Source of the DNA: an uncultured Lachnospiraceae bacterium
GTDB lineage: Bacteria; Bacillota; Clostridia; Lachnospirales; Lachnospiraceae
Assembly: GCA_910578605.1 (NCBI GenBank)
Contig: CAJTQG010000009.1
Span: 6,290-34,144, forward strand
Length of the DNA stretch: 27,855 bases
Reading direction: 5' to 3'
Positions 1 through 7,956 of this stretch are shown here, in pieces (the first letter of the stretch is position 1; the number at the start of each line of letters is the position of its first letter). The translations under genes and the position numbers were made by a program. The notes below the pieces were generated by a model. That model saw only the letters and a list, made by a program, of their open reading frames with translations, was not told the DNA's origin and ran no database searches.

Positions 1-58
1 CTCTTTTATTCTCTTTTTTTATTTATTTCTTTTATTTTATTTTCTTTTCTATTTCAAA
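1..58. other. T-rich low-complexity spacer downstream of the NYN gene
   Basis: Almost pure T with scattered C and A on the given strand, directly after the stop of the NYN gene. No hairpin with a U-run was found. It resembles the repetitive T-rich tract on the other side of that gene, so the gene sits between two low-complexity tracts. Confidence 0.4.
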
Positions 59-1003
59 TTATTTTTCCTTCAGCATAATCTCATTTTTCTGAATCACAAA
101 ACAATCAAAACTTTTCACAAAACTGGAGAACTTACTATATCCATATTTTTTTGCACTAAAATGCCTATATTCCTTTTTCAACTGTTCATTTAGAATACTC
201 AGATTAGAAATTTTTCCTTGGTTTTGCTCTAATATATTTTCTATCATTTCCTTAATATCTTCTTTTGGGCGATTTTCTGCATGTATTTTTACAAATGTAT
301 TCTTCCCATCTTTTTTCACAGCAAACTCTTCAAATTCCTCCTCCAAAAAAGTGGAAAGTTTGGAATAACCATAATTTCTCACATCAAATTCAGAAAACTT
401 ATTCTGCAAAATGCTTCCCAATTCACCGAGATGAGTCTCTCTTCCTTTGTCTTCATTTTCATCAATAATTTTAAAAACTGCTTTTTTAATTTCTCTTATA
501 TTTGTTACGTCCGGCAGATTATCCAAGCCCTCAGCTCTGCCATTCTCTCCCTCATTGCTCTCCTCCTTAGCCAACACCTCTAATATTTTAAAGCTAGTGC
601 AGGCACGCCTAAATGGCTTTGGTGTTTTCTTCTCCCCCATACCAATTACATATTTACCTGATTCCCTTAAACGCTCTGCTAGTTTTGTAAAGTCACTATC
701 ACTAGAAACAAGACAAAAACCATCCAAATTTCCTGTATATAACAAGTCCATTGCATCTATAATCATTGCCGAATCTGTTGCATTCTTTCCAATTGTATAG
801 CCAAACTGCTGCACTGCATGAATAGAATATTCCAGCAGACATCTTCTATCCCAACTGTTGGAATTGTTGGACCAATCCCCATAAATACGGCGTATAGTAG
901 CGGTTCCAATACCAGAAATCTCATCCAAAATATACTTTACATACTTAGATGATACATTCTCGGCATCAATTAACACCGCAAATTTCTTTGTAATCTCCTC
1001 CAT
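59..1003 (-). CDS. NYN-domain (PIN-like) protein with two OST-HTH/LOTUS domains
   Basis: A 314-residue predicted RNA-processing or RNA-binding protein. Residues 8-145 form a NYN domain (LabA/limkain-b1 type). It starts with FAVLIDAEN, where D13 is the first expected acidic metal ligand. ATDSAM follows (D77), then SSDSDF (D102, D104), the family's remaining acidic cluster, so the nuclease centre looks intact. Two related winged-helix OST-HTH/LOTUS modules follow at about 168-240 and 248-314. They share the signature YGYSK(L/F)S(T/S)F. LOTUS domains in other systems bind RNA or protein partners; the target here is unknown. The ATG is preceded by GTAGGG about 5 nt upstream, and by a stronger AGGAGG further away. 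The gene stands alone, separated from hydF by a repetitive leader of about 290 bp. Family assignment is firm; the cellular role is inference. Confidence 0.88.
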   Translation of the reverse strand: MEEITKKFAVLIDAENVSSKYVKYILDEISGIGTATIRRIYGDWSNNSNSWDRRCLLEYSIHAVQQFGYTIGKNATDSAMIIDAMDLLYTGNLDGFCLVSSDSDFTKLAERLRESGKYVIGMGEKKTPKPFRRACTSFKILEVLAKEESNEGENGRAEGLDNLPDVTNIREIKKAVFKIIDENEDKGRETHLGELGSILQNKFSEFDVRNYGYSKLSTFLEEEFEEFAVKKDGKNTFVKIHAENRPKEDIKEMIENILEQNQGKISNLSILNEQLKKEYRHFSAKKYGYSKFSSFVKSFDCFVIQKNEIMLKEK

Positions 1004-1020
1004 ATTACCCTACTATTCCT

Positions 1021-1289
1021 CCTTTTCTATTATCTCAACTAATCTTATTTCGTTTTTTGATTTCTATCTTTTTATGATGTTTATCTTATTTCTTTAATGT
1101 TTATTTTTTTGATTTCTATCTTTTTATGATGTTTATCTTATTTTTTAATTTTTATTTTTTAATTTCTATCATGTTTATGATATTTATCTTATTTTTTAAT
1201 GTTTATTTTCTATCATGTTTACGATGTTTATGTTTTCTATCTTTTTATGTTTTCTATCTTTTTATGTTTTTTATCTTTCTACTTTTTCA
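1021..1289. repeat. Degenerate tandem repeat array (about 52-, 47- and 17-bp units)
   Basis: The gap between hydF and the NYN gene is built of a repeated T-rich motif. The core gatttctatctttttatgat begins at 1059 and again at 1111. Degraded copies begin near 1161 and 1206. The hydF-proximal end switches to shorter units of about 17 bp (ttttctatctttttatg near 1223 and 1240). On the transcribed strand this is an A-rich leader upstream of the NYN start. No unique spacers separate the copies, so it is not a CRISPR array. Confidence 0.8.
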
Positions 1290-2477
1290 CTATAACATTT
1301 CAATGCATCTATCTAAAATTCCGTTCAAATAAGATATACAAATTCCATAATTGGTAATGGGCACATGCTGCTGTTCACAATGCTTAACTCGGCTTTTCAC
1401 TTCAGCTGGATTCAGCATACATCCACCACAATGTACTACTAGCTTATATTGTGTCACATCTTCTGGAAATTCTGTTCCACTTGTAAAAGAAAATAACAAT
1501 TTTTTTCCTGTATATTGTTGTATCCATGCAGGAAGTTTCTTTGTCCCTATATCCTCGCATTGTCGATGATGTGTACAGCCTTCACTTATCAGCACTCTAT
1601 CACCATCCTCAAGTTTATCAATAACAGCCGCACCTGCTACGGCGCTGGCAAGAAGTCCTTTATACCTGGCAAACAAAATAGAAAAGGAGGTTAAAGGCAC
1701 AGTGCGCGGCACGATTTTTTCTACCTGTTTAAATGCTTGGCTATCCGTCACTACTAACCTTACCTCATCTCCTAGCACCTTCAAAGTCTGAGCCAGTTCC
1801 CCCGTCTGACAGCATATTCCCACCCCACGGCAGTCCAATATTTCCCGCAATGTCTGCTGCTGAGGCAATATCAATCTTCCCTTAGGCGCTGAGGCATCTA
1901 TTGGCATTACTAAAACAACCTTATCCCCCTCCTGGATTAAATCCGCCAAAATAGGATACTCTGTCGTGGATGCTGGCTTTTTCTCTGCAATCATTTCTTT
2001 TAACTTCTCTATACCATAGCCTTTATCTGCACTGACTGCAATCTGATTCTCCCCCTGATATTTTGCCCACTCCTGTCTGTCTATTAATTCACATTTATTA
2101 TACACAAGCAAATAAGGAATCTTCCTATCCTGCAGCACCTTCAGCCACCTTTTTTCTGTGTCCTCCATCTCATGACGAATATCCAACACAAGTAAAGCTA
2201 TATCGGTTTTATCTAATACCTGATAGCTTTTCTGCACCCTTAAATTCCCCAGTTGTCCCTCATCATCCAATCCTGGTGTATCTATGCAAACCACTGGTCC
2301 TATGGGGAGAAGCTCCATTGTCTTTTTCACAGGATCTGTTGTTGTACCCTTTACTGTTGAAACAATAGATAATTCTTGTCCCAACAGCGCATTCATTAAA
2401 CTGGACTTCCCCACATTCCGCCTGCCGAACAAGCCGATATGCACTCTGAGCGCTGACGGCGTATCTTGTATACTCAT
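1290..2477 (-). CDS. hydF: [FeFe]-hydrogenase H-cluster maturation GTPase HydF
   Basis: HydF is the scaffold/carrier on which the 2Fe subcluster made by HydE and HydG is assembled before delivery to the [FeFe]-hydrogenase. The 395-residue protein has an N-terminal TrmE/Era-type GTPase: P-loop GRRNVGKS at 18-25, DTPG at 66-69 and NKCE at 127-130. A dimerisation region follows, then the C-terminal iron-sulfur site with C301-x-H303 and the HCGGC motif at 349-353. That is the family's CxH...HCxxC ligand pattern. The start is preceded by GAAGGAG about 7 nt away. The gene lies 27 nt downstream of a membrane-protein gene and is probably co-transcribed with it. hydE, hydG and the hydrogenase are not in this window. 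The length is normal. Confidence 0.96.
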   Translation of the reverse strand: MSIQDTPSALRVHIGLFGRRNVGKSSLMNALLGQELSIVSTVKGTTTDPVKKTMELLPIGPVVCIDTPGLDDEGQLGNLRVQKSYQVLDKTDIALLVLDIRHEMEDTEKRWLKVLQDRKIPYLLVYNKCELIDRQEWAKYQGENQIAVSADKGYGIEKLKEMIAEKKPASTTEYPILADLIQEGDKVVLVMPIDASAPKGRLILPQQQTLREILDCRGVGICCQTGELAQTLKVLGDEVRLVVTDSQAFKQVEKIVPRTVPLTSFSILFARYKGLLASAVAGAAVIDKLEDGDRVLISEGCTHHRQCEDIGTKKLPAWIQQYTGKKLLFSFTSGTEFPEDVTQYKLVVHCGGCMLNPAEVKSRVKHCEQQHVPITNYGICISYLNGILDRCIEML

Positions 2478-2504
2478 AGTGTTCTCCTTCTCATTTCCCT
2501 GAAA

Positions 2505-3122
2505 TCACTTTATCAACATTCGTATCACATTACCTATTACTGCCACGGCACCTGCTGCTGCCGCCCCAATAACAATTTTTCCCTGAACAGGCATTCTCTT
2601 AAATTTTTCCCAAAATCGATACATTTTTGCAAGAGCTGGATTGGAGGGAAGCTTCTCCTCCTCCTGGAACTCATCATCCTCAAAAGAATACCGATGTCTT
2701 CTGTCTTCCTCCTGGTCATCATATTCACTATATCGATGCCGAGACAGCAACTCTCGTTCCCTCAGTCTCTTTTCCGACACCTCCTTGGCAGCACGTATCA
2801 GCTCATCCCTCTCCAATTCTTCCTTTGATTTTTCTTCTTCCGCCCCTGTTCCCTTTTTCTTATTCTTTTTCAAAATACCATGCTTCAGGAGACGAATGAT
2901 ACTCCACACAATCCCTACCATTGCCAGCACCGCAAAAATTATGGCAAGCCATGTGTAATCTTTATGCTCATTTGAAATCTGGCCGCCTTGAAATTTTGTT
3001 CCCTGAAGTTTTATCCCTGTATTTTGATAAAAAATAGAAGCTACCAAAAAAATTGCCAGCACACTAAAAAAAATCAACAATATTACCGCATCTGAGGGAT
3101 CCTTTTTTTTCTTTTTTGCCAT
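2505..3122 (-). CDS. Small membrane protein, function unknown
   Basis: About 205 residues if translation begins at MAKKKKKDP. I prefer that ATG because GGGAAAGGA lies about 8 nt upstream; an in-frame ATG 33 nt further upstream has no such site. After a lysine-rich start there is a transmembrane segment at about 12-32 and a second at about 57-79. A highly charged Glu/Arg/Lys-rich linker follows (about 80-165, probably helical), then a hydrophobic glycine/alanine-rich C-terminus at about 180-202. I do not recognise the family. It lies between hisC and hydF with short spacing (27 nt to hydF), so it is probably in the same transcript. A role in hydrogenase maturation is possible from position only. 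Confidence 0.75.
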   Translation of the reverse strand: MAKKKKKDPSDAVILLIFFSVLAIFLVASIFYQNTGIKLQGTKFQGGQISNEHKDYTWLAIIFAVLAMVGIVWSIIRLLKHGILKKNKKKGTGAEEEKSKEELERDELIRAAKEVSEKRLRERELLSRHRYSEYDDQEEDRRHRYSFEDDEFQEEEKLPSNPALAKMYRFWEKFKRMPVQGKIVIGAAAAGAVAVIGNVIRMLIK

Positions 3123-3223
3123 ATATAATATCATTCCTTTCCCTTCATCCAGCACAAAACATTATGCCTGCCTTCTACCCAGAGCAAACATAACACTGGC
3201 TCACTGTTTACGAGAATATATAT

Positions 3224-4285
3224 TTATATTAAGTATTGCTCTAGGGCAGAAAATACTTTATTCATCTGTTCCTGTGTACCAATGGTGATTCGAAGATAAT
3301 TATCAATTCTTGGCTTATCCCAGTATCTCACATAGATTCCCTTCTCCTTCAAATATGTAAAGATTTCTTTTGCGGATTTTTTCTTGTGAGACGCAAAAAT
3401 AAAATTCGCCATTGATTGCGGATAAATAAATCCAAGCTGTGTAAGTTTTTCTTTCGTCCATTCCCTAGTCTGAATCAGCTTTTGGCATGTACCTTCAAAA
3501 TATTCCCTGTCCTTAACTGCCTCCACCCCTGCTAAAATAGCTGTCTGATTCATTGTGTAGGAATTGATAGAAAACTTTACATCCTTCATCGCCTGAATCA
3601 ACTGAGGATTTCCCACTGCAAAGCCAATACGCATTCCCGCCATAGAACGTGACTTCGAAAAGGTCTGAACTACTAAAAGGTTGTCATATTTTTCTGTCAA
3701 TCCTATCACAGACGTTCCCCCAAAATCAATATATGCTTCATCCACTATCACTACTACATCTTTATTGGACTGAATAATCTTTTCTACCTGCTCTACTGAT
3801 GTAAACAAGGCCGTTGGCGCATTAGGGTTAGGAAAAATCACTCCGCCGTTTTTTCTTTCATAATCCTTCGCACATATGGCAAAATTCTCATCTACCAAAA
3901 CTGTCTCATATGGAATCCTAAAAAGATCTGCCCAAACCGGATAAAAGGAGTAGGTGATATCCGGAAACAAAACAGGAAGGTTGGAATTAAAAAATGTGAG
4001 GAACGCATTAGCCAATACATCATCAGAGCCTACCCCCACAAAGAATTTCTCCTCCGGCTGATTGTACTCCTGAGACAATGCTTTTACTAAGGGAGCAGCA
4101 TCCATATTAGGATATAGTCGAAAACAATCCGTATCCATTTCCCTGAGAATTTTTGCAACAGCTGGTGAGGGAGGATATGGATTTTCATTTGTGTTTAACT
4201 TTATTATGTTTTCCCCCTCCGGCTGTTCTCCCGCTATATATGGTACTACCTGCCTTACATTATCCCTCCAGCTTTTATCACTCAT
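3224..4285 (-). CDS. hisC: Histidinol-phosphate aminotransferase (HisC type)
   Basis: A PLP-dependent fold-type I enzyme that converts imidazole-acetol phosphate and glutamate to histidinol phosphate in histidine synthesis. The ORF opens at 4303, but the start at 4285 (MSDKSWRDNV) is chosen because AGGAGG lies 6 nt before it, giving 353 residues, a normal length. Family marks: LNTNENPYPPSP near the N-terminus, the IVDEAYIDF cofactor-binding segment, and the PLP lysine in TFSKSRSMAGMRIGF (K211). The rest of the his operon is absent here. Isolated hisC-like genes can also act on aromatic amino acids or be mis-assigned, so specificity is inferred. A GTGAAGATAAAAA repeat lies upstream. Confidence 0.88.
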   Translation of the reverse strand: MSDKSWRDNVRQVVPYIAGEQPEGENIIKLNTNENPYPPSPAVAKILREMDTDCFRLYPNMDAAPLVKALSQEYNQPEEKFFVGVGSDDVLANAFLTFFNSNLPVLFPDITYSFYPVWADLFRIPYETVLVDENFAICAKDYERKNGGVIFPNPNAPTALFTSVEQVEKIIQSNKDVVVIVDEAYIDFGGTSVIGLTEKYDNLLVVQTFSKSRSMAGMRIGFAVGNPQLIQAMKDVKFSINSYTMNQTAILAGVEAVKDREYFEGTCQKLIQTREWTKEKLTQLGFIYPQSMANFIFASHKKKSAKEIFTYLKEKGIYVRYWDKPRIDNYLRITIGTQEQMNKVFSALEQYLI

Positions 4286-4351
4286 CTCTTTTCCTCCTAC
4301 CATTCTGTTTTATTTCTGTGAACCATCAACTAAGCACACAATTGTACAGCC

Positions 4352-4419
4352 TTTTTCATCTTCACTTCTTTATCTTCACTTTTTATCTTCACTTTTTATC
4401 TTCACCTTTTCATCTCAAC
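4352..4419. repeat. 13-14 bp tandem repeat, five copies, upstream of hisC
   Basis: Five head-to-tail copies begin at 4352, 4366, 4380, 4393 and 4406. The middle two are identical (TTTTTATCTTCAC); the outer ones differ by a few bases. On the hisC sense strand the unit reads GTGAAGATAAAAA. The array lies between the aminotransferase stop and the hisC start. Confidence 0.9.
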
Positions 4420-4438
4420 TCTATCAATATAAAATCTA

Positions 4439-5632
4439 TTATTTGGATGAAGTAAGGGTATTATATACCTCTTTAAATCCGGGTAATGCATTGACAATTG
4501 TATCATATGCCACACAGTAAGCAATCCTCACATAACCTGGACATGCAAATGAACTTCCTGGTACAATTAAAATATTTTTCTTTTTACACGCCTCCACAAA
4601 TTCCATTTCATCCTCCGTCGGTGATTTCACAAAAAGATAAAACGCCCCCTGTGGCTTAATGCACTCATAGCCGCACTCTAACAAACCATTGTACAATGCT
4701 TCCCTGTTCTTATTATAAGGTGTTATATCCACCTCCATGTCCGCACATTTTCCAATTACCCGCTGTAATAGAGATGGGGCATTGACAAACCCTAAAATAC
4801 GGTTTGCCACGTTTGCCGCCTGCAAAATATTATCATAATCTGACAAACATTCAGGCATTACAAGATACCCAATACGCTCCCCAGGAAGGGACAAGGATTT
4901 GCTGTAGGAGTATCCTACAATCGTATTGGGATAATATTTAGTCAAATAGGGAACCTCCACGCCGTCATATGCCAGCTCCCGATAAGGCTCATCACTGATT
5001 AAATAAATATCTGTACCAAATTCTTTTTGTTTCTCCATTAAAATTTCACTTAATTTACAGATTGTCTCCTCAGAGTATACTACCCCTGTAGGATTGTTTG
5101 GATTGTTGATAATCAACGCTTTTGTTTTCGGTGTAACCGCTTCCTTCAAAGTCTCCAAATTTAATTGAAAATCCTTTGTGTTTGCCGGCACTACTACCAG
5201 TTTACCGTCAAAATTAGCTACATAAGAACGATACTCTCCAAAAAACGGAGCAAAGGCAATAACCTCATCCCCTGGATTAAGCAGTGTTTTTAATATAACA
5301 TTTAATCCTCCTGCAGCCCCTACTGTCATCAATATGTTCTCCTGGGAGAAATTCGTATGAAATCTTCGATTCAAAGATTCCGCAATTTTACTGCGCACAT
5401 CCTCATATCCGGAATTATTCATATAACCATGAACCATCACGCTGTCTTCCTCATTTAATATATCCATAATAGCCTGCTTAACTCCCTGAGGAGCTGGCAC
5501 ATTAGGATTTCCCAAACTAAAATCATATACATTTTCCGGCCCATAGATGGCAGCCAACCGCTTTCCTTCCTCAAACATTGCCCGTATGACTGAGCTGCCC
5601 TTTACATAGTCCTTCATTTTATCTGCAATCAT
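4439..5632 (-). CDS. Class I/II PLP-dependent aminotransferase (aspartate aminotransferase-like)
   Basis: A 397-residue cytoplasmic aminotransferase. The start at 5632 (MIADKMKDY) is supported by a perfect AAGGAGG 6 nt upstream; the ORF is open 24 nt further. Visible marks are FSLGNPNVPAP near the N-terminus, the NNPNNPTG cofactor/substrate loop, ISDEPYREL (aspartate that contacts the PLP pyridine nitrogen), and the PLP lysine in SYSKSLSLPGERIGY (K245). The family covers aspartate, aromatic and branched-chain aminotransferases, so the substrate cannot be fixed from sequence. It lies upstream of hisC in the direction of transcription. A terminator-like hairpin sits only about 40 nt before its start, which raises the possibility of attenuation. 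Confidence 0.88.
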   Translation of the reverse strand: MIADKMKDYVKGSSVIRAMFEEGKRLAAIYGPENVYDFSLGNPNVPAPQGVKQAIMDILNEEDSVMVHGYMNNSGYEDVRSKIAESLNRRFHTNFSQENILMTVGAAGGLNVILKTLLNPGDEVIAFAPFFGEYRSYVANFDGKLVVVPANTKDFQLNLETLKEAVTPKTKALIINNPNNPTGVVYSEETICKLSEILMEKQKEFGTDIYLISDEPYRELAYDGVEVPYLTKYYPNTIVGYSYSKSLSLPGERIGYLVMPECLSDYDNILQAANVANRILGFVNAPSLLQRVIGKCADMEVDITPYNKNREALYNGLLECGYECIKPQGAFYLFVKSPTEDEMEFVEACKKKNILIVPGSSFACPGYVRIAYCVAYDTIVNALPGFKEVYNTLTSSK

Positions 5633-5668
5633 TGTTTTCCTCCTTATCCAAAACAATAAGTCATTTTT

Positions 5669-5719
5669 AAAAATCCCCTCCCTTCAATCCTATTGATTTG
5701 AACAGGAGGGGATTTTTTT
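5669..5719 (-). terminator. Strong hairpin: terminator of the GH43 gene or attenuator of the aminotransferase
   Basis: TCCCCTCC (5674-5681) pairs with GGAGGGGA (5705-5712), and the stem is extended inside by TTCAA/TTGAA. T-runs flank both sides, so it can terminate in either direction. For the minus strand it lies about 42 nt after the GH43 stop and about 37 nt before the aminotransferase start. Confidence 0.85.
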
Positions 5720-5725
5720 ATTCTA
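5720..5725 (-). promoter_or_regulatory. Possible extended -10 element upstream of the aminotransferase
   Basis: On the minus strand TGTTAGAAT gives a TGn-extended -10 box directly before the hairpin. No convincing -35 lies 16-18 bp upstream. If used, transcription would start at the base of the hairpin, making it a 5' leader structure for the aminotransferase. Confidence 0.3.
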
Positions 5726-5760
5726 ACAATTGAACATTCACAAAACGTGCTTTCTATTGT

Positions 5761-6780
5761 TTACTCTTGTACACCATTTAAAATAGGAGTGCCTGATTTA
5801 CTCCAATTTACAGTGTGCAATCTGGCATGACGACATGGGTCATAGAGAGGGTCACCTCCCGAATAACCACATTTGCCTTGGAAACACTCTTCAGAGCGGG
5901 CATGATACACAAAAATATCATTTCCTTCATCATCCACAGTAAAGGAATTATGCCCTGGACCATACTCGCCCGGCAAATCTTCTGAAGTCAACACTGGCTC
6001 GTCATATTTTTTCCAGGAGTTAATGTCCAATAAATCTGCGTCCTGTGAAGCCTCCAGCAAGCCCACACAATACTCTGGCCCTGTGCCGGATGCGGAGAAG
6101 CAAATAAATATTTTTCCATCGTGCTGCAGCACAGATGCACCCTCGTTCACAGGAAAACGAACCTTTTCCCAGTCATGCTCTGGCTCTGTCAGCAGCATAG
6201 GCTTTGTAATTAACTGCCAAGGCTCCTGAGGGTTCACCTCTCCCATATACAGGCAGGAAATCCTCTGGGGATTATGCTGTGCCCATATCACATAGGAACG
6301 TCCCCTGCACTCAAAATATGTCATATCTAAAGAAAACTGAGAAAATGAAAAATCATCCCCCTGTGTGCCCTTAAACTTACCCATCTCCTTCCACTCTCCT
6401 GTGTACGGATCCTGGGATTGACATTGAAGCACATGACAGTTAATGGCCCATCTGTCATCTGCCTTCTCACTTCCAGCATAGAGCACGTACCATTTCCCTC
6501 CAATATAATGCAGCTCTGGCGCCCAGATAAAACGATGGGACAAACTGTCCTCCTGAGACTTCCATATAGTAATCTCCTGGGCATCTGCCAATCCTTCCAA
6601 ATCAGAAGAGCGTCTTAAAATAATTCTGTCATATCCTTGAGGATCATCCTCCCTCTTCATTGGATATGATGCGGTGAAATAATAATATCCATCCTTCGCC
6701 TTTATAATATAGGGGTCTGCCCTCTCCACAATAAATGGATTCTGAAATTTTCTCTTAACTTCATTAGTTGTGTTTGACAT
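5761..6780 (-). CDS. Glycoside hydrolase family 43, cytoplasmic (arabinofuranosidase/xylosidase type)
   Basis: A 339-residue single-domain GH43 five-bladed beta-propeller enzyme without a signal peptide, so intracellular. The inverting catalytic residues are visible: general base D22 in ERADPYI, pKa-modulating D152 in SLDMTYFE, and general acid E213 in PVNEGASV. HRFIWAPELH and the EYGPGHNSF loop are also typical. GH43 enzymes act mostly on arabinose- and xylose-containing substrates; exact specificity cannot be read here. The catalytic domain is closely related along its whole length to the C-terminal domain of the lipoprotein at 9499-11376. The ATG has GGAAAGG upstream. A near-consensus promoter (6848-6876) and the hairpin downstream suggest a single-gene transcript. 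Confidence 0.92.
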   Translation of the reverse strand: MSNTTNEVKRKFQNPFIVERADPYIIKAKDGYYYFTASYPMKREDDPQGYDRIILRRSSDLEGLADAQEITIWKSQEDSLSHRFIWAPELHYIGGKWYVLYAGSEKADDRWAINCHVLQCQSQDPYTGEWKEMGKFKGTQGDDFSFSQFSLDMTYFECRGRSYVIWAQHNPQRISCLYMGEVNPQEPWQLITKPMLLTEPEHDWEKVRFPVNEGASVLQHDGKIFICFSASGTGPEYCVGLLEASQDADLLDINSWKKYDEPVLTSEDLPGEYGPGHNSFTVDDEGNDIFVYHARSEECFQGKCGYSGGDPLYDPCRHARLHTVNWSKSGTPILNGVQE

Positions 6781-6847
6781 TATCCTTACCTTTCCTTTCT
6801 ATCTCCTTTATCCTTTTTAATTTATAATCTATATCATTCATATAAAT

Positions 6848-6876
6848 TTTATAGCATTTCTTTTTAGACATGTCAA
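6848..6876 (-). promoter_or_regulatory. Promoter of the cytoplasmic GH43 gene
   Basis: On the minus strand TTGACA (6871-6876), a 17-bp spacer and TATAAA (6848-6853), preceded by TGC as an extended -10. It lies just after the DUF1622 stop and about 70 nt before the GH43 start. Confidence 0.75.
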
Positions 6877-6883
6877 ATTTATT

Positions 6884-7216
6884 TTAATGTGATTTACTGT
6901 CCTTCTTCCCTGTCTCTTGGATTTCCCAGTGAATCAAAAAGGTCAAAGCTGCACGCAAGAAAATAATACCGGCAACTGTTGCAATCTCCGACCACTCTCT
7001 GACAACAACCGTCTTTAATATTTCACTTCCCAGCTTAAATTCCAGCCCCATGGCAAGGCCTTTGGCCAATGTCAGCCTTGTATGCTCACAACGTTTTATA
7101 TAATTGATACATCCCTGTATGCCTGCTGCCAACAAAACCATAACGCCTATAAACTCAAACAATAAAATGGAAAACTCCACCAAAAGCTCCAATCCATGCT
7201 GAAACAAATCTAACAT
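6884..7216 (-). CDS. DUF1622 family membrane protein
   Basis: 110 residues with three hydrophobic segments, at about 8-36, 66-88 and a C-terminal one. The first includes EFSILLFEFIGVMVLL. The central loop with LAKGLAMGLEFKLGSEILKT matches the small DUF1622 family of inner-membrane proteins; function is unknown. It lies about 104 nt downstream of nth and just before the promoter of the GH43 gene. No membership in a recognisable pathway is visible. Confidence 0.8.
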   Translation of the reverse strand: MLDLFQHGLELLVEFSILLFEFIGVMVLLAAGIQGCINYIKRCEHTRLTLAKGLAMGLEFKLGSEILKTVVVREWSEIATVAGIIFLRAALTFLIHWEIQETGKKDSKSH

Positions 7217-7320
7217 AGCAAAACCTCATTTCTTATTCTTTTTATTCTTTGTTTTTCCTGCCGTCAGCATGTCAAGTAAATGCGCTTGTCGGCTGTCTAT
7301 GCTCCTAAATATAATACAAA

Positions 7321-7956
7321 CTACACCCCTGCCTTAGCACATATATCAGCTAGACAGCACTTATCGCAATAAGGTTTTGTCCTGGCTGTACACACTGCCC
7401 GTCCATGGTCTACAAATCTATGGCACAAGGCATTGCCCTCCTTGGGAGGAATGATTTTCCAAAGCTCCATCTCCACTTTTTTCGGTTCCTTCATTTGCTC
7501 TACCAATCCAATTCGATTTACAAGCCGAATGCAATGGGTATCCGTCACAATCGCCGGCTTATTAAACACATCTCCCATAATTAAATTGGCACTTTTCCTT
7601 CCCACTCCCGGAAGCTTTAACAAGGAATCAAAGTCATCCGGCACTTTTCCATTATGCTCATCCTGCAGCATTTTCATACATTTTTGAATATCCCGCGCCT
7701 TACTTTTCCCTAATCCGCATGGTCTGATTATCTTCTCAATCTCCTCGGGAGCAGCGGCTGCCAAACTGGCTACATCAGGAAATTTTTTGTATAATTGCTG
7801 AACTACCACATTTACACGCTCATCTGTACACTGGGCTGCCAAACGCACACTTACCAAAAGCCTCCACGCCTCATCATAATCCAAAGTACACTGGGTTTTG
7901 GGGTATTCTTCCTTCAACCGTTCTATCACCAGCTTCGCCAATTTTTTCTTCTGCAT
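7321..7956 (-). CDS. nth: Endonuclease III (DNA glycosylase/AP lyase)
   Basis: A bifunctional glycosylase that removes oxidised pyrimidines and cleaves the abasic site in base-excision repair. The 211 residues have normal length and start with a good GGAAGGGAG site before ATG. The helix-hairpin-helix segment LPGVGRKSAN contains catalytic lysine K121. VTDTH contains catalytic D139. The C-terminal [4Fe-4S] cysteines are C189, C197, C200 and C206. Their spacing is C-x7-C-x2-C-x5-C, one residue longer in the first gap than the usual x6; the translation was checked base by base. The gene stands between azlD and DUF1622 with spacers of over 100 nt on both sides. Confidence 0.95.
   Translation of the reverse strand: MQKKKLAKLVIERLKEEYPKTQCTLDYDEAWRLLVSVRLAAQCTDERVNVVVQQLYKKFPDVASLAAAAPEEIEKIIRPCGLGKSKARDIQKCMKMLQDEHNGKVPDDFDSLLKLPGVGRKSANLIMGDVFNKPAIVTDTHCIRLVNRIGLVEQMKEPKKVEMELWKIIPPKEGNALCHRFVDHGRAVCTARTKPYCDKCCLADICAKAGV

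Noticed and set aside
447..800. Plus-strand open frame of 117 codons
   Set aside because: Lies entirely opposite the NYN-LOTUS gene, whose domain motifs are clear; serine/phenylalanine-rich antisense composition.
1021..1289. CRISPR array
   Set aside because: Copies are directly adjacent and degenerate, without unique spacers or cas genes.
1126..1332. Plus-strand frame rich in Phe, Leu and Ile, like a membrane protein
   Set aside because: It is a translation of the T-rich tandem repeat and runs into the hydF end; no ribosome binding site.
2537..2728. Minus-strand 63-codon frame
   Set aside because: Out-of-frame shadow within the membrane-protein gene.
7262..7296. GC-richer stretch with GCCG/CGGC and CAAG/CTTG pairs after nth, considered as a terminator
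   Set aside because: Pairing is asymmetric and there is no U-run, so it was not called.
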